Positions 1 to 7,179 of a stretch of DNA of 64,000 nucleotides are shown here, piece after piece (position 1 is the first letter of the stretch; every line of letters starts with the position of its first letter). This stretch comes from Gammaproteobacteria bacterium (GTDB lineage Bacteria > Pseudomonadota > Gammaproteobacteria > DSM-16500): positions 392,326-456,325 of the forward strand of contig JAHCAO010000001.1 in assembly GCA_019634835.1 (NCBI GenBank), in the 5' to 3' direction. Made by a program: the position numbers and the translations under genes. The notes beneath the pieces were generated by a model, which had not been told where the DNA came from, made no database searches, and saw only the letters and a program-made list of their open reading frames with translations.

Positions 1-706
1 GGTATGAAAACCATTTTTGCCGAGTGATATTGGCATAAATTGTCTTGGAATAAGGTGCTAATACACCATTAGAAGTTGCGTCAACAAGCCATCCATTATG
101 CTGATTGACAGGATTAAAATCAGCATCGACAAAGTTATTACGGTTGTAATAATGGACTATTTCACCCAATGGATTTCCTGCTGCTCCATAGGAAATTTTT
201 AGATAATTTCTGTCAAATTGAGATACGTTATTAGAATGCAGCAATGCCATCACTACTTGTACAAACGTTTGGCAATTTAAACCATCCAAACGATAAACAG
301 GATTTTGTTTAACATGTGCGGCACCTGGTTTATATACTTGTGATGTTGGTTGCCAATCACCTTCACCCATTCCATTCATTTGCATATAAGGGATATTAAT
401 AAGCTGTTGTGTAATGAAGGTAACTTGCTGGTCACGGGTTTGCTTACGGTGTGAGTCTAAGTTTTTCAATATTTTTTCTATTTGATGCCTGGCGTTGGCA
501 AATGTTTTTTTATATTCGTTTTTTTCTAATACAGTGTAAGAGTGGGAAACCTTTGATGGATGAAAGCCATGCAATTGTTGCAACAATGCAATACGAGTGT
601 GGCCACTTAGATAGATGTCACCATGATTTAAGTCGTCGGCTAAGGTGAAAGTACAAAGTGTAGTGTATAGAAAAATAAACGCCGCAAGGCTCTTTTTACT
701 TTGCAT
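1..706 (-). CDS. Secreted DUF1460-like protein (partial, runs off left edge)
   Basis: The minus strand is open from an ATG at 706 to the window edge, giving 235 codons without a stop, so the C-terminus is missing. A purine-rich GAGAGGCAG lies just upstream of the ATG. Residues 1-20 form a typical signal peptide (basic start, hydrophobic AAFIFLYTTL, likely cleavage after TLA), so the product is probably periplasmic. A conserved-looking stretch has the pattern PVYRLDGLNCQTFVQ, with a Cys in the position used by NlpC/P60-like and DUF1460 (N-acetylmuramoyl-L-alanine amidase-like) proteins, preceded by an IPY motif. I infer a DUF1460-type cell-wall hydrolase fold. The His and remaining active-site residues would lie partly outside the window. 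Confidence 0.6.
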   Translation of the reverse strand, partial: MQSKKSLAAFIFLYTTLCTFTLADDLNHGDIYLSGHTRIALLQQLHGFHPSKVSHSYTVLEKNEYKKTFANARHQIEKILKNLDSHRKQTRDQQVTFITQQLINIPYMQMNGMGEGDWQPTSQVYKPGAAHVKQNPVYRLDGLNCQTFVQVVMALLHSNNVSQFDRNYLKISYGAAGNPLGEIVHYYNRNNFVDADFNPVNQHNGWLVDATSNGVLAPYSKTIYANITRQKWFSY

Positions 707-867
707 GCACTCTGCCTCTCATTGAAAATAAACATAGTAGACTATAGAGCCGTTGTCAACAAACCCTGATATTTCAGAAAAATAGATTGGAAAACATTGA
801 TCGCATATATCCTGTCGCGCGAAGATAGCAAGCATGTTGGATTATTTCTTTAAAGAGGATTGGTAAG

Positions 868-1284
868 ATGACTAGAGTTTTTTTGTTTCTTGGTTTGTTA
901 CTGGTGACGATACAAGGATTTTCACAAACTAGTTCAGATGATGTAAAAAATCATTTTCTTATTTTTCAGGTCATTCAAGATGAATTTACTTTAGATAACT
1001 CCACCATTAAAAATGCCGCTATTGTTGAGAAAGAAGGTGGGGTATATGGTGGCCTGAGTGTGGAGTTAAAACCGGAAGCTGCTGCTATTTTTACTGATAT
1101 CACTAAAGCTGGGGTTGGGCGCCATTTGATTTTAGTTTTTAATAAAGTTGTGGTAACAGCGACGGTGATACAAACTCCGCTCAGTGAAAGTTTCTTAATC
1201 TCAGGTATTTCCAAAGAAGATGCGCAAGCGTTTCTTAATGTATTAAATGCAAATAAGTCTAAACCAAAAGAGGATGAAGGTTGA
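868..1284 (+). CDS. Exported protein resembling the SecDF P1 head subdomain
   Basis: This 138-residue protein has an N-terminal signal peptide (VFLFLGLLLVTIQGFS). The mature part resembles only the P1 head subdomain of SecD: a beta segment around GGLSVELKPEAAAIF, then T-x-A-G-V-G-R-H-L with hydrophobic strands, and the end pattern SGISKEDAQAFLNVLN, which matches the ITG-F-x-x-x-E-A-x-x-L-A-x-x-L signature of SecD. It has none of the SecD membrane helices or the P1 base, so it is a stand-alone periplasmic domain rather than a translocase subunit. Its function is unknown. A purine-rich AAAGAGGATTGG precedes the ATG. A 179-bp palindromic element begins 17 bp after the stop. Confidence 0.55.
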   Translation: MTRVFLFLGLLLVTIQGFSQTSSDDVKNHFLIFQVIQDEFTLDNSTIKNAAIVEKEGGVYGGLSVELKPEAAAIFTDITKAGVGRHLILVFNKVVVTATVIQTPLSESFLISGISKEDAQAFLNVLNANKSKPKEDEG

Positions 1285-1301
1285 TGATCATTTAAGTGCT
1301 T

Positions 1302-1480
1302 CATTGTTCGAGTACCGCATCAGGCTAAGTTTGACCTATACTGAGGCCGGCTCCGAGGGGTGGCATGGGCCAACTGTTTTTGTGCTCGCAAGCTGCGCGC
1401 GAAAAGAGTTGGTCTATGCCAGGACCTCGAGGCTTTGCTACCACAGATCAAACTTAGCCTGATGCGGTACTCGAACAATG
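1302..1480. repeat. Long inverted repeat, 33-bp perfect arms
   Basis: Arms 1302-1334 and 1448-1480 are perfect reverse complements of each other. The interior folds further: GGCATGGGCCAACT near 1360 pairs with AGTTGGTCTATGCC near 1406-1421, and GAGGCCGGCTCCGAGG pairs imperfectly with a segment after it. Total length is 179 bp, the same size class as the palindromic elements at 17806, 23210, 38146 and 49157, but the sequence differs. It is intergenic. It could be a MITE-like or RPE-like palindromic element, or a transcribed hairpin ending the upstream transcript. Confidence 0.85.
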
Positions 1481-1567
1481 CCTTTATTCTACTGAAAGAT
1501 AAGACCAGGGAGACGGTCGATTGATGATATAATACCTTTAAAAAGCGATAGAGGAGGAGGGGCTGGA

Positions 1568-2161
1568 ATGAATCTGTTAAGAGAGCCCACTAACATTTAT
1601 CTTTTCAGTTGCAGAAAGATTGGAACTGGTCAAAATAGTAACAAATTTTTGTCAAATATTCTCAATACCCGCCATGCGTTCCTCACAGTGACTAATATTT
1701 TATCTCCCTTCTTTCTTTTCTTACTTCGAAGAAATAAATATCAACAGATTTTACAATGGATTTTTTTATTCGCGGTTCTCATCATAGCTACCATCAATCC
1801 CAGCTATGCGTGGAACATCGGTTCCAAAGGCAGAGTGAATGGTCCAGTGATACATTCCACTTATTTCTTGACCCCTAATAATGTTTCTTTCCCTGTTCGA
1901 GCTCAGATATATGTCGGTAGGTTTGTTAATGGAGCTTGTCAATATAATGCTGCTTATGATTTAGGTACTGAAACCATCAAGACAGGCGATGTGATTGATA
2001 TTGACGCTTTCCGATTAAAATCGATGATTGGGTTGGGTTATAGTTGCATGACAATTTTTTATACTTACCGGCAGATGGTCAGGGAGACTATACAGTTAAA
2101 TTCCGATGGTATTAACTACATTAGATCAAACCCAGCGGCCACAGAAGTGAGTATCCTGTGA
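1568..2161 (+). CDS. Hypothetical exported protein
   Basis: I do not recognise this 197-residue protein. The start is supported by a strong GAGGAGGAGG ribosome-binding site at about 1551-1560. It has an unusually long N-terminal region of about 58 residues, then a hydrophobic segment (residues 60-77, WIFLFAVLIIATINPSYA) that resembles a late signal peptide or membrane anchor ending in a cleavable SYA. The part after it has two Cys (in GACQYN and YSCMT) that could form a disulfide. This suggests an exported or inner-membrane-anchored periplasmic protein. It ends 15 bp before the convergent parB gene. Confidence 0.6.
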   Translation: MNLLREPTNIYLFSCRKIGTGQNSNKFLSNILNTRHAFLTVTNILSPFFLFLLRRNKYQQILQWIFLFAVLIIATINPSYAWNIGSKGRVNGPVIHSTYFLTPNNVSFPVRAQIYVGRFVNGACQYNAAYDLGTETIKTGDVIDIDAFRLKSMIGLGYSCMTIFYTYRQMVRETIQLNSDGINYIRSNPAATEVSIL

Positions 2162-2176
2162 GTGCATCAGTAAATC

Positions 2177-3049
2177 TTAATCTTGAAATTGTGACAAAAT
2201 ACCATTTAGTTCAGCTAAACTACGATAATGAATGACAAGCTTTCCTCTGCCTTTTGCGTTACATTGAATGGCGACACGTAATTTTAACTGTTTTGATAAA
2301 TTTTCTTGAAGATGCAAAATATCAGGATCCAGATGCTGCTGTTTAATATTATTTGTTGGTGGAGATTGTAGACGGCGTACTAAATTTTCTGTTTCACGTA
2401 CCGACAAATTGCGGGAGACAATCAACTGTGCCGCTTCTAATTGTGCTGATTCAGGCAAAGTGATAAGGGTTCGTGCATGACCCATTTCTAGCAACCCCTG
2501 CTCCAACATGTTTTTGACTTCTTCTGGTAAAGCGAGCAACCGTAATAAATTAGTGACACTTGCACGAGATTTGCCCACTGCTTGAGCAACTTGTTGGTGT
2601 GTCATGCCAAATTCTTTGATCAGCCGTTCCAACGCAGCGGCTTCTTCAACGGGATTTAAGTCTTCGCGCTGAATATTTTCGATCAGTGCCATTGCCATGG
2701 CAGCTTCGTCGGAGATCTCACGAATAATAACAGGTATTTCAGTTAATCCTGCTAATCGGGCTGCGCGCCAGCGTCTTTCGCCCGCAATAATTTCATATTT
2801 ATTGCCAGTAGGACGTACAATGAGTGGCTGGATAATGCCTTGAGAACGGATAGAATTGGCTAATTCTTCTAAAGATTGAGAATCTATTTCACGGCGTGGC
2901 TGGTATTTACCACGTTGAATATGGTCAACTGATAACTGTGCCAATTTTTCCGTTGGTGAGTGATCAGCATCAAGCGTGGTTTGAGGTGTTGAGTTTGCAT
3001 AGGAGAGCAAAGCATCTAATGATTTACCAAGACCGCGTTTTTTTACCAT
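2177..3049 (-). CDS. parB: Chromosome partitioning protein ParB
   Basis: This 290-residue protein has the full ParB plan. The basic N-terminal tail (KKRGLGKSLDALL) normally stimulates ParA. The ParB/Spo0J nuclease-like CTP-binding domain contains QPR and the GERRWRAA motif at about residues 90-97. A helix-turn-helix follows (MTHQQVAQAVGKSRASVTNLLRLL region), and a short C-terminal dimerisation domain ends the protein. It should bind parS sites near the origin and load the segregation machinery. The usual partner parA is not upstream; a palindromic repeat and the divergent thpR gene lie there instead. Confidence 0.95.
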   Translation of the reverse strand: MVKKRGLGKSLDALLSYANSTPQTTLDADHSPTEKLAQLSVDHIQRGKYQPRREIDSQSLEELANSIRSQGIIQPLIVRPTGNKYEIIAGERRWRAARLAGLTEIPVIIREISDEAAMAMALIENIQREDLNPVEEAAALERLIKEFGMTHQQVAQAVGKSRASVTNLLRLLALPEEVKNMLEQGLLEMGHARTLITLPESAQLEAAQLIVSRNLSVRETENLVRRLQSPPTNNIKQQHLDPDILHLQENLSKQLKLRVAIQCNAKGRGKLVIHYRSLAELNGILSQFQD

Positions 3050-3078
3050 AATGGAATCCTGTCATGACTAGATTGGAG

Positions 3079-3168
3079 TATACCTGTAGCGTTTCAATTT
3101 TAGATGTTCTATTGACTTGGATCCTGCCAGTGGATATTTACTCCTAAAATTGAAATGCTACAGGTATA
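3079..3168. repeat. 90-bp palindromic repeat, family A, full copy
   Basis: Arms 3079-3103 and about 3144-3168 are complementary with a single G-T mismatch (TATACCTGTAGC paired with GCTACAGGTATA, plus TTTCAATTTTAG paired with CTAAAATTGAAA). The loop carries TTGACTTGGATCCTGCCAGT. The left half with the loop recurs at 31255-31310 and the right half at 38106-38137. It lies between the divergent parB and thpR genes, where it could also affect transcription. Confidence 0.8.
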
Positions 3169-3205
3169 GCACTGAACATCTTAATCAAACATCAGGAGAA
3201 ATGGA

Positions 3206-3781
3206 ATGACATTGCCTCCCGTTATCCGAGTTTTTTTCGCTATTGACTTGTCGGAGTCCATTAAAGAGAAGCTAGGTAGCTTTATCAGCATATTGAAAAA
3301 AAAGTCGAGATCCTATGGAATTCGCTGGGCGAAGCCGGAAAATTTACATATTACATTGCAATTTTTGCCTGAAGTAAAAATGGAGCATCTGCCTGTGTTA
3401 AATGAAAAGGTGAGAGCGGAGATAAATGAGGCAGCTAAGATTTCGAATTTAGCGTTGGGCTCGCTGCACTTATTTCCCAGCCCTTATCGTCCTAGAGTGA
3501 TTGTTTTAGATATCATTCCGCAAGATGAATTAGTAATATTATCGGGCAGGATAGGAGAAGGAATAAAGGCAGCGAACTATGAAATCGAGAACCGTCCGTT
3601 TCGCGCTCATTTGACTTTAGGCCGAATTAAGCAGCCGCAGGAGATGAATTTGAGTTTTTTATCTGAGTGTAAAGCGCCGGAGGTTGAAAAAATTGATGTG
3701 AGTGAGATCGTATTGTTTCGTAGTGAACCCCAACCAGAAGGGTCTAAATATACAGTAATGGAAAAGATAACACTGAATTAA
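3206..3781 (+). CDS. thpR: RNA 2',3'-cyclic phosphodiesterase (2H family)
   Basis: The 191-residue protein is the usual length for ThpR/LigT. It carries the two 2H phosphoesterase motifs: HITL within ENLHITLQFL (about residue 48) and HLTL within FRAHLTLGRI (about residue 134). The beginning VIRVFFAIDLSESIK is typical. The family hydrolyses 2',3'-cyclic phosphate RNA ends and can ligate 2'-5' half-tRNAs in vitro. An AGGAG ribosome-binding site is 8 bp upstream. An ATG five bases earlier is followed at once by a stop and is not used. Confidence 0.9.
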   Translation: MTLPPVIRVFFAIDLSESIKEKLGSFISILKKKSRSYGIRWAKPENLHITLQFLPEVKMEHLPVLNEKVRAEINEAAKISNLALGSLHLFPSPYRPRVIVLDIIPQDELVILSGRIGEGIKAANYEIENRPFRAHLTLGRIKQPQEMNLSFLSECKAPEVEKIDVSEIVLFRSEPQPEGSKYTVMEKITLN

Positions 3782-3835
3782 TGGATGATTAAGGTAGTTT
3801 ATAAATGATCAAGAATAGTGTTGAGCTGGTTAAAG

Positions 3836-5215
3836 ATGAATAACTTCTTTCATGTTATTAAAGATCCTGTGCATGGTACGATGCAATTTACATCGGTCGA
3901 AGATGCGTGGGTAAAACCATTTATTGATAGTGCAAACTTTCAACGTCTACGGCATATCAAGCAGCTTGGCATGGGAGACTTTATTTTTCCTGGCGCTGTA
4001 CATAGCCGATTTAATCATTGTTTAGGCTGCTGTTATGTTGCAAGCCAGATTGCGCAAAAAATTGGTCTAGCAGATGAAGAACGGCAACTCGTGATGATTG
4101 CTTGTTTGCTGCATGATATTGGGCACGGGCCATTCTCACATGCATTTGAAGGTATTTTTCATGAAAAATTAATCCGTCATGAAGATTGGACACCTTATTT
4201 TTTAGCAGACTATCGATCAGGTGATTTTTTCCAGCATTATAATCGTCTTAATCCACGCTATCATTTGACAGAAGATAAATTCCGCGTCATTGCGGAAATG
4301 ATTATGCATAAACCGGTTGTTAAAAGCGTATTAGCTGACATTGTGTCATCACAGCTTGATTCCGACCGTTTGGATTATTTACTCCGTGATAGTCATTTTT
4401 GCGGAGTAAAATACGGCGAATTTGATTTTCGCTGGATGTTGCATTGCTTGGCGATTGTTCAGAGTGCAGAGGGGGAGAGACTAGGAATCACTCATAAAGG
4501 TATTGGTGTGGTTGAGCATTACTTAATGGCGCGACGCTTAATGGCGCGTAACATTTATCACTCACAAAAAAAATTAGCGATAGAATCTTTGTTGGTACAG
4601 TTATTAGTCAACCTGGCTGAGAATTTAGAACATCACAGCTCATACGTTTCTATTTGTCATACAAAGTTAGGGCAATTTCTTATGGCAGCCAATCGTTTTA
4701 ACCAGTCGGTGGAGTATTCAAAAAATACAATAGAATTCAAGCGTGAATTCATCGAGAAAAATTATGTTATTTATAAAGAATTATGTGACTATGATGTCTT
4801 TGCATTGATTAAACAATTGGCAGATATTGGCAGCCCAGATCCAGCAGTACAAATTGCAACTCGCTTACAACACCGAAAAATGCCAAAAATTTTGCGCCTT
4901 GATTATGTAGATTTGAAAGTAGTTGAAAATGAAATACAAGCGTTTAAGACCGAGCACCGTAAAAAATTTCAAGATTGGCAGCTCATGCTAATTCAAACGC
5001 CACATCAATCTTATAGTGGTGAAGATGATCCTATTTTAGTTATCAATGAACAAGGTGATATTAAACCAATTAGCGATTTTTCTTTTATGATTAATGCTAT
5101 TTCCGACCGACTAGAACATTTGATTTTTCTCTGTATAGATAAAGCTATTGCTGAAGATGAAGAGGTGAGGGCATTGATGAAGCGTTTGCAAGCAGTACCA
5201 GCGACTATTGCTTGA
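3836..5215 (+). CDS. HD-domain phosphohydrolase (dNTPase-like, COG1078 type)
   Basis: I set the start at the ATG at 3836. An in-frame GTG at 3818 adds six residues, but the family normally begins just before the DPVHG motif (here VIKDPVHGTMQF). The HD metal-binding residues are visible: H in RFNHC, HD in CLLHDIGHGPFSH, and a distal D in SQLDSDRLDYLLRD. At about 459 residues it matches the SAMHD1-like/dGTPase-related HD superfamily proteins common in bacteria. The substrate is unknown; nucleotide triphosphates are likely. It is followed by an inverted repeat and then glmU. Confidence 0.85.
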   Translation: MNNFFHVIKDPVHGTMQFTSVEDAWVKPFIDSANFQRLRHIKQLGMGDFIFPGAVHSRFNHCLGCCYVASQIAQKIGLADEERQLVMIACLLHDIGHGPFSHAFEGIFHEKLIRHEDWTPYFLADYRSGDFFQHYNRLNPRYHLTEDKFRVIAEMIMHKPVVKSVLADIVSSQLDSDRLDYLLRDSHFCGVKYGEFDFRWMLHCLAIVQSAEGERLGITHKGIGVVEHYLMARRLMARNIYHSQKKLAIESLLVQLLVNLAENLEHHSSYVSICHTKLGQFLMAANRFNQSVEYSKNTIEFKREFIEKNYVIYKELCDYDVFALIKQLADIGSPDPAVQIATRLQHRKMPKILRLDYVDLKVVENEIQAFKTEHRKKFQDWQLMLIQTPHQSYSGEDDPILVINEQGDIKPISDFSFMINAISDRLEHLIFLCIDKAIAEDEEVRALMKRLQAVPATIA

Positions 5216-5233
5216 AATGGAGTGGACAATGGG

Positions 5234-5305
5234 TTTTTTGCAGCGAGAAGCGGAAGGTATTTTTCCTTCACTATAAAAATACTCTCTGCTTGTCGCTGCA
5301 AAAAA
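5234..5305. repeat. Inverted pair of repeat family B units (hairpin)
   Basis: TTTTTTGCAGCGAGAAGC at 5234 is mirrored by GCTTGTCGCTGCAAAAAA ending at 5305. The arms are about 31 bp with a few mismatches and the loop is about 10 nt. Single units of the same sequence (TTTTTTGCAGC..GAG.GTATTTT) appear at 6937-6976 (reverse), 30174-30220 and 56968-57015. In this position it may also act as a terminator between the HD-domain gene and glmU. Confidence 0.75.
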
Positions 5306-5344
5306 TTCATGTTGATATTTATTCTGAATGAAAGGTAATAACTC

Positions 5345-6715
5345 ATGGCGATACAAGTAGTGATTCTTGCTGCTGGGCAAGGAAAGCGTATGCATTCTAA
5401 GCGGCCTAAAGTGCTGCATCATCTTGCTGGGAAACCCCTTTTAGAGCATGTGATCAATATAGCGGCTGTTATTTCGCCTGCAGTGTTGCCCATTATTGTG
5501 TGTGGTCATCAACGTGCTAAGCTTTTGGAAGAGCTTACGCACCATCATGTGAATTGGGTGGAACAGAAAGAGCAGTTAGGTACAGGCCATGCATTGTTAC
5601 AAGCGATGCCGCACATTTCGGAAGATGATAATGTATTGGTATTATACGGAGATGTACCACTTATTTCTGTGCAAACATTAAAAAAACTCATTGAGACAAC
5701 GCCAGAAAATGCGTTGGGCATGTTGACAGCATACTTATCCAATCCTAGTGGTTATGGAAGAATTCAACGGGACAAGCAGCAGCATATTATTGGCATTGTT
5801 GAAGAAAAAGATGCAACAGAGGAAGAGCGGGCTATTACGGAAATCAATCCTGGAATTTATTATTTGCCTGCTCGATATCTCAAAAAATGGTTACCGTCTC
5901 TGAAAAACAAAAACGTGCAGCAAGAATATTATCTTACAGATATTATTTGGCTTGCTGTACAAGAAAAAATTCTAGTGCATGCCGTCCAACCAGATAAAGT
6001 GGAAGAAATTCTTGGTGTCAATGATCGCATTCAACTGGCATGGCTTGAACGATTTTATCAGCGCCAAATGGCAGAAAAATTCATGCGTCAGGGTGTCACA
6101 CTTTATGATCCTGCCCGTTTGGACGTTCGTGGAGAAATTCAAATGGGTCGTGATGTTAGCATTGATGTCAACGTCATTCTTGAAGGTCGTGTCATTATCG
6201 GTAATGAATGTGTCATTGGTCCTAACACGGTTCTGCGTAATGTTGAACTGGGTGATCGCGTTGAAGTCAAAGCCAATACCTTGATTGATGGTGCAGTGAT
6301 AGCAGCTGATTGTGTCATCGGGCCTTTTGCCCGGATTCGTCCTGATACAAATCTTGCTCGAAAAGCGCATGTGGGGAATTTTGTTGAGATTAAGAAAAGT
6401 CATATTGGACAAGAGAGTAAAATAAATCATCTGAGTTATATTGGGGATAGTGAAGTGGGTGATAACGTTAATATTGGTGCAGGTACTATTACCTGTAACT
6501 ATGACGGCGTAAACAAGCACAAAACTATTATAGGTGATTATGCATTTATAGGATCCAATTCGCAGCTTGTTGCACCAGTGACAATTGGGGTTGGTGCAAC
6601 TATTGGTGCGGGATCTACGATTACTCAAGATGCTCCGCCATATAAGCTTACTCTCTCTCGTGTGCAGCAGAATACAGTAGAAAATTGGAAGAGACCACAG
6701 AAAGCAGAAAAGTGA
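5345..6715 (+). CDS. glmU: Bifunctional UDP-N-acetylglucosamine pyrophosphorylase / glucosamine-1-phosphate acetyltransferase
   Basis: The 456 residues equal the length of E. coli GlmU. The N-terminal uridyltransferase domain begins with VVILAAGQGKRMHSKRPKVL (the G-x-G-x-R-M...PKVLH nucleotide-binding loop) and contains YGDVPL and NPGIYY. The C-terminal half is a left-handed beta helix of hexapeptide repeats (VIGPFARIRP, GDSEVGDNVNIGAGT, IGSNSQLVAPVTIG) that carries the acetyltransferase. It makes UDP-GlcNAc for peptidoglycan and LPS from the product of the GlmS/GlmM steps. glmS follows 464 bp downstream, separated by a repeat element. Confidence 0.97.
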   Translation: MAIQVVILAAGQGKRMHSKRPKVLHHLAGKPLLEHVINIAAVISPAVLPIIVCGHQRAKLLEELTHHHVNWVEQKEQLGTGHALLQAMPHISEDDNVLVLYGDVPLISVQTLKKLIETTPENALGMLTAYLSNPSGYGRIQRDKQQHIIGIVEEKDATEEERAITEINPGIYYLPARYLKKWLPSLKNKNVQQEYYLTDIIWLAVQEKILVHAVQPDKVEEILGVNDRIQLAWLERFYQRQMAEKFMRQGVTLYDPARLDVRGEIQMGRDVSIDVNVILEGRVIIGNECVIGPNTVLRNVELGDRVEVKANTLIDGAVIAADCVIGPFARIRPDTNLARKAHVGNFVEIKKSHIGQESKINHLSYIGDSEVGDNVNIGAGTITCNYDGVNKHKTIIGDYAFIGSNSQLVAPVTIGVGATIGAGSTITQDAPPYKLTLSRVQQNTVENWKRPQKAEK

Positions 6716-6747
6716 TGGGAACTAAATGGTTAATTGTTCATACAGTA

Positions 6748-6955
6748 GGTTCGGTTGCCCGTTGAAAAATTAGCCCCACGGCTTGTCGTCTCCTTGTGGA
6801 CTAGGTCGCGTCCCCTGGATGCCACGAATAAGCTGTGGCACGGTAGCGCAGTGGGTAAGCCTACGGCGAATCAGTAAGCAAGTTCCACGGAGGGTGACGC
6901 TAATCTTAGATTTTCAATGGGTTAAACGAACGTTTAATTCATACAAAGTATTCTT
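6748..6955. repeat. TIR-bounded repeat element, family L, copy 1
   Basis: The ends GTTCGGTTGCCCGTTGAAAAAT and ATTTTCAATGGGTTAAACGAAC are imperfect terminal inverted repeats. The interior has a hairpin (TGCCAC...GTGGCA near 6820-6840) and the conserved block CAGTGGGTAAGCCTACGGCG. The same ends and block occur, inverted, at 15479-15766, and the block occurs in degraded form at 31893-32115. There is no credible ORF inside. It occupies most of the 464-bp glmU-glmS gap; nothing else is evident in the rest of that gap. Confidence 0.75.
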
Positions 6956-6976
6956 GCCCTCGCGCTGCAAAAAACT
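6937..6976 (-). repeat. Repeat family B single unit
   Basis: Read on the minus strand, this is GTTTTTTGCAGCGCGAGGGC followed by AAGAATACTTTGTATGAA, the same unit as at 5234, 30174 and 56968. It overlaps the right end of the family L element. The corresponding position beside the second L copy (about 15743-15766) has a degenerate version, so the two may have moved together. Confidence 0.6.
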
Positions 6977-7179
6977 TGTCATCTACCCTGTCTGATTAAT
7001 CTGCTGAAAACATCTTTTGCCAACTCTATTGCTAATCGTTTAATATTCATTCCGGACTCTTTCACGCATGCATTCTGAATGGTGAGCCTTCATCATTTTT
7101 GGCGGATTTTATGACGCCGTATTAAGAATGGCCAAGTCCATTTCATTTGTTGACATTATTTTAAAGATAGGAATTTACC

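Noticed and set aside
1247..1462. 71-codon ORF overlapping the end of the SecD-like gene
   Set aside because: It runs through the 179-bp palindrome and has no ribosome-binding site.
5972..6628. 218-codon minus-strand ORF within glmU
   Set aside because: It is antisense to the conserved hexapeptide-repeat region; its repetitive Asn/Thr composition is a shadow of the beta-helix coding sequence.
6783..6995. 70-codon ORF between glmU and glmS
   Set aside because: It lies inside the family L repeat, has no ribosome-binding site and its composition is not protein-like.
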